A DNA stretch of 64,000 nucleotides from Capillidium heterosporum (GCA_016630905.1 WBMQ01000007.1:1488001-1552000); one strand, 5' to 3'; positions 10,920 through 22,799 are shown, counted from the stretch's first letter. Made by a program: numbers and translations. Notes: generated by a model not told the origin, from the letters alone.

Positions 10920-11571
10920 AAAACAAAAATTTATATCTTAATTATAATTATTTTACTATTTAAACTACTTTATAAAATAATAATTAGAAAATCTAAAAGT
11001 AAATCTAAACTAAACTTGTATTTTAATAAAAAAATAGTTTTAGATAAGCTAAGTAAACTAGCTATTAATTAATAATAAATACTAAATAAGTAGTAATTTA
11101 AAGCATTAGCAATAAAAAAATAAATATGTAATCTAAAATGTATTATTAAATAGCCATATAACTATATTATATATATATAAAATAGTCTAATTTTTAATAT
11201 AAAATTTAGCTAAAAAGCTAAGTTAATAGTAATAATAATCATATATATATTACTAATTTTTAACTATATATTTGATTAAGTATTTATAATTATAATTATT
11301 TTATAGCAAGTATTTTATATAGTGCAAACTATAGGATTTTAGTTTTTAGTTTATACTGCAAAATGTATAAGTAGTAGTAGTTTTATAAAACTATTTAAGA
11401 AAATTCAAAATTTAGTATAATTAGAAGAATAGAGATGGTACATTGCTATTTTATAGTATTTAATAGCTAGACTATATAACAGCTTGAAAATAATTTAAAA
11501 CTATACACTATATAAAAGATATACAAAGCACTAATTCATTTACTCAAAGGCTAAATTAATTTCCATAAAAT

Positions 11572-12874
11572 TTAACTAAGCATAAAAATAATATATATAT
11601 AAAAGAAAGTCTGAAAGAATATACATAACGAAAACATACTATTATTCAATCCAATTGGGTGCCATCTCGCAGTATATCCCACCGGTTTAACAAGTTTGAG
11701 ATTGAAGCCATCCTGACTTGATCTTGGTTCAATCTCCAATTTAAAGTCAACACGATCAGCCCAAATACTTGACATAATCTCCCTATTGTTGGTTCGACTA
11801 TCAAATAAGATCCACGAAGTAGCCAGTACAATCGCTTTCAACCTATCACCGATAATGTTCAACGATTTAACGAGCAATTTCTGCTGATTGAAGAGATAAT
11901 TGGAGGTCGGCGTCGTACCTAACTTTTGGTGCCAGTAGAATTGGGCCAAAGGGTTGATGATGATAAGGGGACAGGCTAAAGAGGTTAAGTTGACTGGGTG
12001 ATGATGAATTCCTAAGGGAAGGTCATACGGATTCAGCGAAGCTAAAGAGTTGTGCAGCTGGTCCATCGTGGTAGGTTGAAGTACTTTGATTTGGCAAAGA
12101 CACAATTCGATAAGGCTTATTACAACGTCGAAATCGACGCTCTGCCCTTCTTGGGCCATTTTCTGCTTCTTAATGGTTGGATTGGTGCTGGATCGAATTG
12201 AAATACCTGCTGCTTCAAGTGCTCGAATAACTTTGGAGCTTAGAATCTTGAACAGGACAACGATATCGAACTTCAAATTGCAGTCATACATCAAAACAGA
12301 TGAACCGGATCCTCCAATTAGTATAGGCTTTAGAGGGGACGTATTGGGGGGTTGGTTTGGGGTCCAGTAGTTGGGTAGTATTGTTTGAGCAATTGCCTGG
12401 TATACAACCTTCGATTTACCTCCTCCACTTTTACCGACTATTTCAATTACCGTTCCCTTTTGCAAGCCAGTGGAAGGCAGCTGCTGATCTACCTGGGAAA
12501 TGCCTAGCAGCCGGGTAGGCTTATCTTGTTGGCTGAGTTGTGGTGATAGGTAATGAAAACTTCCAGAGAGTTGACGGAATTCATCGATTTTAGAGTGGTT
12601 TTGAGCATTTACTTCAGCCTAAAGCCTTTTAGTTTTAGTAATAAAGAAGTCAATGGAATACCTGTGCCATACTTTCACTGTAGATAAGAGGTGAATTAGA
12701 AAGTAAAGATGTTTCAGTATCATTAAGCCAACTGTTGGATAAATAATGAGGTTCTGGTAATTGATCTGAATCTACCAAGTCAGTATAGTCGATTGACGAG
12801 CTCCTCGGACTTTTATTAGCTGATTCAAACTCTAAATCGGTAGATGAGATACTGGATATTCGTTTACGTGGCAT
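11572..12874 (-). CDS. XRCC2: XRCC2-like RecA/RAD51-family recombination protein
   Basis: XRCC2 proteins are RAD51 paralogues that assist homologous recombination in the nucleus. The gene has two exons: ATG at 12874, an intron near 12619-12661 (gtattc...tttag), then a long exon to the stop at 11572-11574. Exon 2 carries a P-loop GKSGGGKS, a VLMYDCNLKFD strand like the VLFIDTDYHFD of animal XRCC2, and a Walker B-like stretch LIIINPLAQFYW. The FYW that follows it is characteristic of XRCC2. The first 75 residues are Ser-rich and not conserved. The last 20 or so residues turn hydrophobic and AT-rich, so the true C-terminus may differ. It abuts the repeat block, which begins just past its stop. 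Confidence 0.75.
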
Positions 12875-13035
12875 CTTTGAAGAGATTCTAATTGAGCTTC
12901 AGCATTTCGTAGCAATTCTATTTGAATAGCCTGTGTATAAATAGCTTTAGCTAAGCTAACTGGCCAATAAAGATCCACAGAATCAAGGACAATTTAATCA
13001 AAGCCATCAGACTACAAACTTCATTTTCTTACAGA

Positions 13036-13652
13036 ATGGTAATGCAATAAAGTAAAAGGCGATATACTAATTAAATTTAGGCAAACTTAAGTGAAGAACA
13101 TATCAGCGGTAGGGCATATTCATTATCGGGCACCTTTTAAATCTAATTTTAGAAATTAGGGAGGCCTTCTCTTTATTCGATAAAACCGGAAATGGAACCA
13201 TTTCTACCTCTTCCGTTGGTGAGCTTCTAAGAGCCCTTTGCCAAAATCCAACCGAGTCCGACTTGAAAGAGATTATTACCCAGCTGCCCGGAAATCCAGG
13301 TTCGATTAACTTTGATACCTTTTTGTCCATCTTGCAGCGTCCTGGAGGCTTCAATCCTCCTGGCACTGCTGATGACTTTGTTCAAGCTTTCCAGGTCTTT
13401 GATAAAGATCGTACCGGATTTATTTCAGTTGGAGAACTTCGTTATGGTAATTTCTGTAGATAGATGTTTTGTCTAAGTATCGTTTAGTTCTTACCAGTTT
13501 GGGTGACAAGCTGTCTGATCAAGAGGTAGACGAGCTGTTGAAGGGGGTTGAAGTAACCAAGGAAGGCTCCATCAACTACGAAGGTAAGTAGCGCTTTTTT
13601 ATTTAATCTAAATTTTATTCTAGACTTTGTCAACATGCTGCTGAACTCGTAG
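13036..13652 (+). CDS. cdc4: Cdc4-type essential myosin light chain (EF-hand)
   Basis: The product is a 149-residue, calmodulin-like protein that matches fission-yeast Cdc4 and yeast Mlc1, which bind myosin IQ motifs at the cytokinetic ring. Motifs seen are EAFSLFDKTGNG, SILQRPGGFNPPG, AFQVFDKDRTGFISVGELRY and DQEVDELLKGVEV; the last EF-hands lack full calcium ligands, as in the family. I infer exons 13036-13038, 13081-13108, 13153-13446, 13488-13583 and 13624-13652. The first exon is only the ATG, followed at once by gtaatg; joining it to 13081 gives M-ANLSEEHISE, a normal light-chain start. It diverges from XRCC2 across about 160 bases. Confidence 0.88.
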
Positions 13653-14437
13653 TAAGCTGATATTATAATAAACATTATGCTTATACCTTGGCTTTTTGTA
13701 TTTTATATAGTTATGTTGCAATTTAAATTTTGGTTATAGTTCAGCAGTTTATTACCACTAATATTGTTAAAAACTATCGAGATGAATTCCAAATATAAAT
13801 TTGTTGTGGAATTCATCTATGCATTACTAGTTTTGACTTGATGTTCTTAAGGTGCTGCTATATTAGCTGTTTACAGATCTTTTTACTAAGAGTAGGCATT
13901 CGATGGAACATCAATGAAGCCATAGCTAACCTTCATAATGCAAATGATGTGTATCTAGCAGTATACTATTGCCGAAAGTATATAGTATAAAATCACGTCA
14001 AAGTATCTTTAGAAATACCAATAACCCTAAAAACAAGTCTTTAAGAACTTCAATTGATATTAAGTTGACAGCTGATCGTAGAGATAGTTACATATTTTAA
14101 TAGCAATTAATTGCTTTATAATGCAACAAAATAATTTGAAAGGATATTAGATAGTTCAAATAGATAATTAAAAGCATAACTTGACTCTTAAGCAGAGAGG
14201 TTAATTGTTATGGTTTAAATATATCCTATTAAATAGCTCAATTACATTGCTAAAGTATCCTATATTATCAAACAAGAAAACTGCAATTGAAAAATCGATA
14301 GGTATGTCTAGCCCATAGCTATAATCTATTTATATATTAAAAAACGTAAGTAGAAGGTGCTTCAGTAGAAATTGTAGTCAAGCATTAATACGAACCAAGC
14401 TACCATAACAGGTGAGTAGTGCCACGTAAATGTCCAA
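13653..14437. other. Intergenic region with an 11-bp hairpin
   Basis: This is the convergent gap between cdc4 and PNO1. There is no supported gene. An inverted repeat GATGAATTCCA...TGGAATTCATC lies at 13781-13817. The rest is AT-rich and unremarkable. Confidence 0.7.
13781..13817. repeat. Perfect 11-bp inverted repeat, 15-base loop
   Basis: The arms GATGAATTCCA (13781-13791) and TGGAATTCATC (13807-13817) are exact inverted copies. It could be a transcript hairpin near the end of cdc4 or a short palindromic element. Confidence 0.6.
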
Positions 14438-15307
14438 CTAAAATCTCTCCTTAAGCCTGGCACTAACTATACGTAAACTATTATATACTTTGCCGGGTGG
14501 AGAACCTAGGATTAAACTACATACGGCATCTTTGGCAACCCGGATGTTTTGGAAGGAGCCCAAGATATGAATTTTGCTATATATCATTAGATTCAAATAA
14601 GGTAAAGTAGGTACCTATCTGCCAGCACGATTCGAGTCTTGGTTGTATTTTCGATGGCAAACTTGGTCTTGCCATCTTTACCGGCGATACGACCGATGGC
14701 TCTGGATAAATGGTCGCCATGCAAAGTTTTTACTATTCAAGTTGTCAGTACAGAATTAAAACCATCCTTTTACCATCCTTAACTTCGAATGTATCGATAT
14801 AAAGTTCATCGAGTCGAAGCAAAGCTATGGCATCCTAAACAAATTAGCTCATATTGCACATAAAAACCTACATCCAAATCGAAACCCAAAGTAAAGGCTT
14901 TTATGAAATCGGCACCCTTCTGTAAAGCTGAAGTTTCCTCGGTTGCTTCCGAAGTCTATCATAAAGGCTATTAGCATAGGTTGTAAGATAAATTCGCACC
15001 GCTATCTCAACCGACTTCAACTTCAAATTCATACGGATGTTAAGCTTCAAGTGCTCGACAACTGGGGTATAGATCTTCATCCAGTAATCCTTCAAGGGCT
15101 TAAGACGATGGGGTGGAATGGGGATGGAGCGCTTTTCCCGCTGGTTTACCTAAAAAATTTTATAAACTTAACTTTTTACCAAAAATAGATGAATACTTTA
15201 GCTTTCACTTGAGCCAATGGTTCGAACAAAGGGACATTGGTTGGTTCGGTGTCGATGGTCGCAACGGTAGTTGGAAGTTGGTTGGCATCAATAACAATCT
15301 CGTCCAT
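14438..15307 (-). CDS. PNO1: PNO1/DIM2 KH-domain ribosome assembly factor
   Basis: PNO1 (Dim2) binds pre-18S rRNA and is needed for processing and dimethylation in the nucleolus and late pre-40S particles. The deduced protein has about 220 residues. Landmarks in order are [102 protein letters not shown] and [12 protein letters not shown], the standard family blocks with the GxxG-type KH core. I infer five introns: 14577-14614, 14733-14773, 14835-14871, 14956-14999 and 15150-15196, all GT-AG. The N-terminal extension is shorter than in yeast, within the range of the family. Confidence 0.93.
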
Positions 15308-15863
15308 TGTAAAACTCTTGAAGAACTTTTGTTGATTTGAAAAGAGGATTTTGTTCTAAATGATTCAAGTGCAAAGAAATTGAACTTTGTCCAATAAAGT
15401 AAATCAATCAAGAATTTGCCATCTGGGTCAATATTAGTGCAATCTAACTATTTTCATAGCCTGCTATCCAATCAGAATGTTCAATTGCGTTCATAATGTT
15501 GAAATTCAAAAATCTCAACACATCTTAAGATGTGTTGAGAAACTGCAAATTCGTTCCAAATTGAATGCACTATAGCAAAATTGTAGCTTTAGCTAGAGGA
15601 TACATTTGGTTTAAAATGAACTAATATAGACTTTCCTGCCTCTGAAAAAGGCCAAAATAGATATTGCCTTTAGCACAATGTGATATGCAGTCTAAACAAA
15701 TATACTTTCTAATTTTTTGTATGTAAGCTATAAATTAGCAATCCTATAGGTAGTACATATAATCATATTTATCAACCAACCCCAAGCTAAAAAAAGCAAA
15801 GTAAGCAACCCGTAGTCTAAACTTTTATAGAAAACTACCCAAAACTTCAAAAAAGCCACTATA
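15308..15863. other. Intergenic region with a 28-bp perfect palindrome
   Basis: This is PNO1 upstream sequence on one side and the 3' end of the CAF-1 p60 gene on the other. There is no supported gene. It contains the palindrome at 15514-15541, about 210 bases upstream of the PNO1 start. Confidence 0.7.
15514..15541. promoter_or_regulatory. 28-bp perfect palindrome upstream of PNO1
   Basis: TCTCAACACATCTT followed immediately by AAGATGTGTTGAGA is self-complementary over all 28 bases with no spacer. Its place 5' of PNO1 could make it a dimeric factor site, but this is inference. It could also be a cruciform-forming remnant. Confidence 0.5.
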
Positions 15864-17674
15864 CTACTCCAACTTCTTGACAAAGGTAGGGGTTACCCTA
15901 CGTTTAGTTGGAGTAGTCTTAACCGTAGTCTCAATAGCACCTTCCTGTCCCAACTTTTGCAAATTAGTTTCCTTGATTGTCAACATCCCGTCGACAGCTT
16001 TTAGACCACCTTTATCCTTTTTCTCGCTAGTTTTTTTAGTAACTGCCGGTTCAAACTCTGGCCCCAGTGTTCGCTGAGGTAGCGCAATAGGTTCTCCTAG
16101 CTCCTCTTCGGAAAATCGAATTACCGACACGAAACCATCAGACGACGTGACTAGCAACGTACTACCGTCTTTAGACCTAGATAAAAAGATATCAAAATTA
16201 AGAATTACATCGAGTTAAATTACCAAGCCAGGTCGGTCAATGCCGCTTCATGAATTTCCCCAACGTAAGCAACAGGCATAGCACCAAACTCGGTGTCATA
16301 GATATAGACGGAGTCTTGAGTTGCCACTGCAAACAGCATACGGTAATTCAATGCCAAAATACCCTTGCATCCCACTCGCCTTAGCTTGTAAACATTGGGA
16401 TTGCATTTTATGGTAACGGCTGGGAAGGTGAATCCGGTAAGTCGGAGGACTGGACCGCTACATTCAAAACATTTAACTTTCTCTTGGATAAATATATTTA
16501 CCTAGTCAACCTGTTCCGAACGTAGATGTAGACAGAGTAAGAGGAAGTTATAGGTAGGCTGGGATCGACTCGGTTCGGCTTATATATACCAGCTGGGGTG
16601 ATAACTAAGCTACCATCTGGAGTGAAAGCTGGTCTACGGAAGAACGAGGTTAGATTCTCGTTCTGGTACAAATAGCTAAAAGCATTGGCCTTGGAATCTC
16701 CTTCTCCCTCGGCTTTAACGTTGGATTGTCGGCTGTGACTAGCTAAACATCTGGTTGTCAAACCAGATGGCTTGTTGATAAGTTGGTGAATTTTAATGGA
16801 GCTGTAAAGCGAAAGTGAATTAGAGTGTTAATATATGGACAATGTTACCGATCCGAGGATTGAGTAGCGAGGAATTGATTCAGTGGGTCCCAAGCTGTGC
16901 CTTGGACGTAGTGCTTGTGGTCGTTTATAAGCAGAATACATCGACTGCTATTGACATCCCAAACGCGGGCTGTGTTGTCTACTGACCCAGTCAATAAATA
17001 CTTTCCATCAGGGGACCAGCTCAGATCATAGATATCTGACAGAGATCCCCTAACCAAAGACTTGGTTAAATGTTATCTATTTCAAAGCTTACCGTAGAAC
17101 CGTTATGGGCTTCCATCTTTCCAAACAAAATTCGTCACAGTTCAATCCATTTGTCTCCAGCTCAATGTTTGTAGTTGAAATATCTGCTTTGACTGTTGAC
17201 TCTCGTTTCTTCCATAGTATTATCGACCCATCTACAGCATTTTAATTTATAAACAAAAAGAGCTAGTACCGTCTCCAGCTGAAGCTAATACGGATCCGGT
17301 TGGGCTGAAGCGGACAACGTTTACTGGTGCATTGTGATGGTCTAATGTAGCTACATATTCCACTGTCATATTGCAGCTAGCACCCGTCTTGGTGGGACCA
17401 AAGTCTACAATTTGGGGGTCACCGTTATGCTTACGGCGTTGCTTTTGGCTACGAGTAGTTGGTTCGAATTGTATAGGAAACACTTCTGTGCCTTTAGGTA
17501 CAAACTGCCATAGCTAATTGATAAATGTTTAGTCGAAATTTGGTTCATTAGAATTACTCGAATGGTATTGTCACCACCACAAGTTGCAAATCGGTTGGGT
17601 AAGTTGGGGTCAAAATCTACACTATATATCTGTTTCTTGTCGTGCCAGAGGAAGGGAAGTATGTTGGAGCGCAT
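15864..17674 (-). CDS. CAC2: CAF-1 p60-type WD40 subunit (CHAF1B/Cac2)
   Basis: This is the middle subunit of chromatin assembly factor 1, which deposits H3-H4 behind replication forks. The start at 17674 gives MRSNILPFLWHDKKQIYSVD, matching the family N-terminus. Further motifs are RFATCGGDNTIRLWQF across an intron, VNVVRFSPTGSVLASAGD, WSPDGKYLLTGSVDNTARVW, HKHYVQGTAWDPLNQFLAT, SFFRRPAFTPDGSLVITPAG and, near the end, TSSDGFVSVIRFSEEELGEP. Together these are the WD repeats of CHAF1B in order. Several short introns interrupt it. The region after the propeller is short, Lys/Thr-rich and ends FVKKLE. Confidence in identity is high; exact splice sites were not all resolved. Confidence 0.9.
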
Positions 17675-18448
17675 TTCTTCTACTCTTGTTTACTTTCTTG
17701 CTAAGTTGGTGCAAGGGGCTGGTTGTGAAATTTTTGAGTTTGGTTTTTGGGATCGAAAGTTTTGAAATCCAAAAGCAAAGTCCTGTTTGTGATCAAATTC
17801 AAAAAGTTATACGTCTTTCATAAAGTATCTTTGTATAGGGAAGGTATTGAAATTTAGGACTCAAAGCATACTGGTAATACTGAAGCTTAGCATATAGAGC
17901 ATTACCTGTCAAAGCCATAGTATTTGTTGAGAAAGGAAGCTATCTAAAGTGCAAATAGTATATGATGGGTTCAAAGTAACTAATCTAAAGTTACTCTTGC
18001 AAATTCTCCATAATTTCGAGTTCGGTTGATATAAATGGAACAGTTTGTAAAGTATATCAAAGGTAAAAAGTATTTGTTTAAGCGGTTATTCTATTTTAGA
18101 GAGATGGCTTTGTATAATGCTATGATTCTGATGTACTGTCTCAAGAATACTAAAACTTACCAAATAAATTGACAAAGTCCTGATATTCCCAGCTTAGTAT
18201 ACCTTTTAGCACACGTTCTATAACAAGTGCTACTATACTATAAGCTTAATTATATTTGATTTTTCTATAGTGCGAACTATCACTTGAATTTTGATTTGAA
18301 TCTGTCTACTTTCGGTCAAATTTACGCTTTGCAACCTAACTGATCAAGGACTTTGGCAAATTCAAATTCAAAATCACCTTTGTCAAAACAAGTTCTAACC
18401 ACAAGATTAGTAACGCAGCCAGCTTAGAACGTAGGCAGTTATCAAAGT
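17675..18448. other. Divergent promoter region with one short reading frame
   Basis: It separates the divergent CAF-1 p60 and TRAPPC8 genes. A 39-codon ATG frame runs on the minus strand from 17918 to 17799 (MALTGNALYAKLQYYQYALS at its start). It could be an upstream ORF of the CAF-1 gene or chance. A plus-strand ATG at about 18038 is followed by a good donor site, but joining it to the next AG gives a stop within a few codons. Confidence 0.5.
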
Positions 18449-21400
18449 ATGGAGAATGAGAAACGACTAGTTCAGAGCGTGCTGAGTCCACTTTTGGCTG
18501 TCAAAGTTAGCCAAGAAGTACATGCGCTGTGTCAGGCCAATGCCTTCACCCAGTTCAACATGTTTATTCAACCTTTCATTAAGAACATCGATGGCAAAAG
18601 TAATGTATATTTTAACTTGCACTAATTTGGTAAAGTTACGTTGCGCGACAGTCGAGGACTTCCTCGAACGCACAGCCAATTTAGTCTTAGGGTCCTAGAT
18701 ATCAGTAACTCGGAAACTTTAAGGAATGGTAGTGACGAAGCATTGTTCAACCGTACGATAAGTGACAAATTGAAATCAAAATCGAAACAGATTCTACAAT
18801 TTGACAATGACCAAACCTTTGAAGATCTGCTAAAAACCGGGGATGGTAACTTAGATTTCATTTATTATTGGCTAACATTGATAGGTAGGAGCAACTGCCC
18901 ATGGTTTGATGAATACAGACACGACTTTTTTCAACAAGTGAAGCGAAACGATCATGAGACTTTTGACCAGCCCGTTGCATGTAAGCTTCTCCATTTAAAC
19001 TTCAATTAATTATAAACTAGGTCTCCTTGTTACTACAACCGACGCCAGCAACCCTTCCAAAGTATTGGCCCAGTTACAAGATGAAGCTAAAAAGTCTAAT
19101 TTGTTGGACGACGATTGTGTCTTTTTGTATTTATTGCTACATGACTTTAAATCCGACCAGCTAGAACAAGCACAAGCTAAATTTGACATCTTGAAAAAGA
19201 GTCTAGGTCCCAACACTTTTTTGCTAACAGCCAACACCCGTAAACTTGATGATCCTCCAGCTACCGACTATGGTGAAGGAAAGGGCAAGCTTTTGTCGGA
19301 GCAGGATGCCGTAGCTACCAAAGCATTGGTAAAGAGATGGGCTTACGAAGTTATACTGCCAGCCATGGAACGCAATATGCATATTTGGAATGAGCAGGTA
19401 CTATTTTATCCATTATTTACCTTAATATAGTTAGGTCGCAGGAACTCGATCCTTTACTGGGCGTCTGTTTAATGTGTCGCGACGATATTTTAATACTGGT
19501 AAGCAACCTGCCGAATCAACCAGCTATACGCCTGGTTCTCCTGAAGTACAACTACGTCGACTGGCAGATTTCGCCTTTATGCTGCGAGACTATGAATTTG
19601 CTCGATCCATTTATGAACAAGTCAAAAAGGATTTTCAAGCTGATGGGCAATGGAAATTCTATGCTGGTGCTCAGGTATCTTTAACCTTTGACTACTAGCT
19701 AATGTTGCAAAGGAAATGACTGGTTTATGTTTGTTATTTACCGAGCATAGTCGAGCAATAGATGTTGAACGTTACTATGACAAAGCGATCCATCACTACA
19801 CCTCCATAAAATCGAATCGACTCGCTACCCGCTGCGGTCTGCTATACCACGCCATGTTCAACTTCCACCATCGATATAGTGACGTCCCGCCACTTCTTCT
19901 CAGGCTAACTGGCGAGGTATATACATGTATATATAGCTTTATTCATGTTTATAGGAATCTGATTTAAGAGCTGCTTTGCTCTTAGAACAATGTGCATATG
20001 CATATCTGAATCAACAGAACCGCAAACGACGTAAATTTGCATTCCACTTGATCCTAGCTGGCCATCGCTACAACAAGTGTAACCAAGTAACCTTGATAGC
20101 AATTGACAATGCTAATTATTTCCCTTAGCGAGAGCATGCCTACAACTGCTATCGTCTAGCCTCTCACATATTCTCCATTGCATCCCCGTTACATGCGACC
20201 AAAGATTGGAACCATATTGAAGACCATTTGACTTTCTCCTTGGCACGCCAATCTTTCCATTTGGGCCAAATGAAGCAATCAATCGTCTACTTTCGCTTTT
20301 TGCTGCAAGATTCTGCCCAAGCACCTCTTGTGCAAGCTGGATACCTCAAAGAGTTTCTGTTTATTTTAAAAGTTAGGCTCATCTTTTGATTGTACTAAGT
20401 TTTTTAGAATTATGTTCAATCGACCGGCCATCAAATTCTGTTGGAACCTGACTACTATCTAAATATACCTACAATAGATTTAAATCGAGTTGAATTGACC
20501 GTTTCCTCAGCCTTCAACGTTGATGAGACCAAGTTTTCAAAACTGCAGCTTACATTGCCAAAGGACGGAGTCATCCAGCTTAACGGTTTAGTTCGAGATA
20601 ATAGTATCACTAATATAGCGATCAGCGGTAAGCCAATTTTATATTTCTCTACTAATGTTCAAAGAATCGTTTCAACTGTCCCTTGAGCTTTTGAACCCTC
20701 TCAAAGTTGCCTTGATATTATCCAACATCAAGTTGGACTGTGCATATGAAACTACCGACGGCAACATCACCCCCAGTGATGAGAGCATTGTGGTGACAAT
20801 GGCTGGGGAAGAAGAATTTAGTCTGGATGGACAGCAATCCAAATTCCTGTCGTTCACAGTGCAAGCAAACAGTCCCGGTCAGCTTCGGATCAAAGGCTTG
20901 TATTTAATGGTCAACGATGTGGCAACAACATATATCAGCTTTGCTCGTAATGGGCCCCGGCTTAACTCCACCAAGGCCCAGCGTATCGACCAGCTATATG
21001 CTCCAGATACCTGTTTCATGGTGCAAGTGCTTGGCTCAACCCCCAAACTTATGGTCGATGCTACTCATGTACCTAGCCAGCTTATTTCCGGCCAGGTTCA
21101 CAACTGTAGTATAAAACTGACTAACGTTGGCACCGCCCCTGTTAACTGGATCCAGGTAGGGATGTCCCATCCTACTTTTTTTGTCTTTTCGGAGAAAAAA
21201 GGTAAATTTATTTTAAGTTTATTGAACTAAAACTGCGATTAAAGATTCAGAATCGGATCTCAACCCGTCGTCAATAGAAGTCAACAATAATTTACTCGAC
21301 CAAAATTTGATGACCATCTCTCCAAAGGAACCCATTTTACCAGGGCAAAGCTATACAGTTTATTTCCACGTTAGAGGCGATCGTATCGGCCACCACGATT

Positions 21401-22799
21401 TTGCTTTAAGTCTGCGCTATGGGCAACAATCAACCGATCTGATATGGGGCCGTGTTCTCAAACTACAATTTTCGCTGTCAGTGCTTACCAGTTTAAAGAT
21501 CAATGCTTTTACCCGCATATCTACCAAGCACTTGGACCGACATATCCTTGGCGTTGAGGTAATTGATGTTTAAAGTTTGAAATTTATTAGAGATAGGTTG
21601 AAAACGCCATGTCAGACACAACGTTGAAACTTACTGGGCTGACTGCCGTCTCCAAGTTGTGGAGTTTCCGGTCTATCACCATTCCTGCAACTGACGAATC
21701 TAACTCATCGTCTGATGAATGCCGGTACATTTTACCGCCAGGTCAGTCAACATTTATTTATTTTGAGGTGGTTCGGCAACTGTGCTCACCATACCCATTG
21801 CCAGAACTGCAACTAGGCCAACATCTACAGCAACTGACTCTTGGAATAAAGCCTTCTCAACTGTTTCCAAATTTGCAGTTGCAGGTGACCAGGCATCTAT
21901 TTGGCCAAGCAATTGATGAAAGTTCGCCAATGTTGCATTTCTACGACGTGGCCAGACATTATTGGCGCCGTGGATGGCTACACAAAGAGCTCAAGATGCT
22001 GACTGCTGAATTGGCTAGACAGTGTCACCCGTTGTACCTGTCCAACGACGTCGACTTCTTACTGCAGTGGCAAGTCCACTCATCCGATCTGGTCCCAGAG
22101 CAATTAACAGATCCTGAGATAGTGACATCCTCTCAACTAGCCCCAGGATCTAAGGTGATATCTGATCAAATAACCAACGGTTATCATTTCATCATTGGCA
22201 TTCAATTCGGCTCCCCAATCAACCCACTCAACGACATTGACTTTCTACCTAACAAGATTACACGTTCTTTGTATGAAAATACAGTTATGGAGCGAGACCA
22301 GCTAGTACAGCAACTTCGTGCCTGTCCTAGGTTTGTTGAAGCCAACCCGGTTAAGCTCAAAGCTTATATTGCACACCAAACAGCCCATGATTTTACAAAG
22401 GGACCGGTCTTGCTACAGGTCCGATTCAGTATAGTAAACTGTGCCCTGTATAGACCTTATACTGTCCATCTGACGTTGCAGCCACAAGGCCTAGGAAAAC
22501 CGGATAAACGATCGAGTAGTCAACAGGTTATCCAAAGCTCGCCAGGGAATACAGCCTTGGCTGACATTGTATCAGCAATGACGTTGGATCCTGATCTACT
22601 TGAGTGGTCCTGGATCGGTCAGCTTAGCTTTGAAGTCGAAGTGCAGCCTAATCAACCTGCCGAAGTGCTGGCCCAGCTCCTGGTTACCAGACCAGGGAAC
22701 TTTAACCTGGACAAGTGGGCTGCCGATGTTCGATACTCCAAGTTTGGGTTCAAGGTGGAGCCTATCGGTGCCAACCCTTTTAGTGTCAATCAGAGTTAG
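18449..22799 (+). CDS. TRS85: TRAPPC8/Trs85 homologue (TRAPP III subunit)
   Basis: TRAPPC8/Trs85 defines the TRAPP III complex, which activates Ypt1/Rab1 for ER-Golgi traffic and autophagy. The ATG at 18449 opens MENEKRLVQSVLSPLLAVKV followed by HALCQANAF, resembling the conserved SPRVAVLCS..AE..CQKNN start. Other landmarks are RSFTGRLFNVSRRYF, QLRRLADFAFMLRDYEFA, EHAYNCYRLASHIF, HLTFSLARQSFHLGQM, LLQDSAQAPLVQAGYLKEFL and a long beta-rich C-terminal half, all in family order. About ten short GT-AG introns are needed, with exon joins near 18602, 18980, 19397, 19676, 19917, 20085, 20373, 20628, 21201 and 21556. It ends in a 1.2-kb final exon with TAG at 22797. The reading frame looks whole. Confidence 0.88.

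Larger units (their letters stand above)
1..11560. repeat. AT-rich, RIP-like block of nested decayed repeats
   Basis: The block has no credible reading frame on either strand, and TAG/TAA triplets are dense throughout. Alignment by eye shows repeated families in both orientations, annotated separately where ends are clear. Copies of one family differ mostly by C-to-T and G-to-A transitions, often turning CpA/TpG into TpA, and CpG is nearly absent. This is the pattern of repeat-induced point mutation, known from ascomycetes and some basidiomycetes. Stretches between the named copies, about 1290-1845, 7195-7315, 9570-9735, 9900-10080 and 10920-11560, hold similar AT-rich repeat debris without recognisable ends. 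The boundary with unique, gene-bearing DNA lies near 11,560. Confidence 0.85.

Noticed and set aside
1-11560. Search for reverse transcriptase, integrase or transposase remnants in the repeat block
   Set aside because: No motif-bearing frame is visible on either strand. The recognisable units are LTRs and non-coding elements, so no coding element is claimed.
12086-12370. A plus-strand frame opposite XRCC2
   Set aside because: It is antisense to the conserved P-loop exon and has no recognisable motif.
18035-18130. An ATG followed by a perfect-looking donor upstream of TRAPPC8 as a possible first exon
   Set aside because: Joining it to the next acceptor gives a stop after a few codons; the ATG at 18449 already supplies the family N-terminus.
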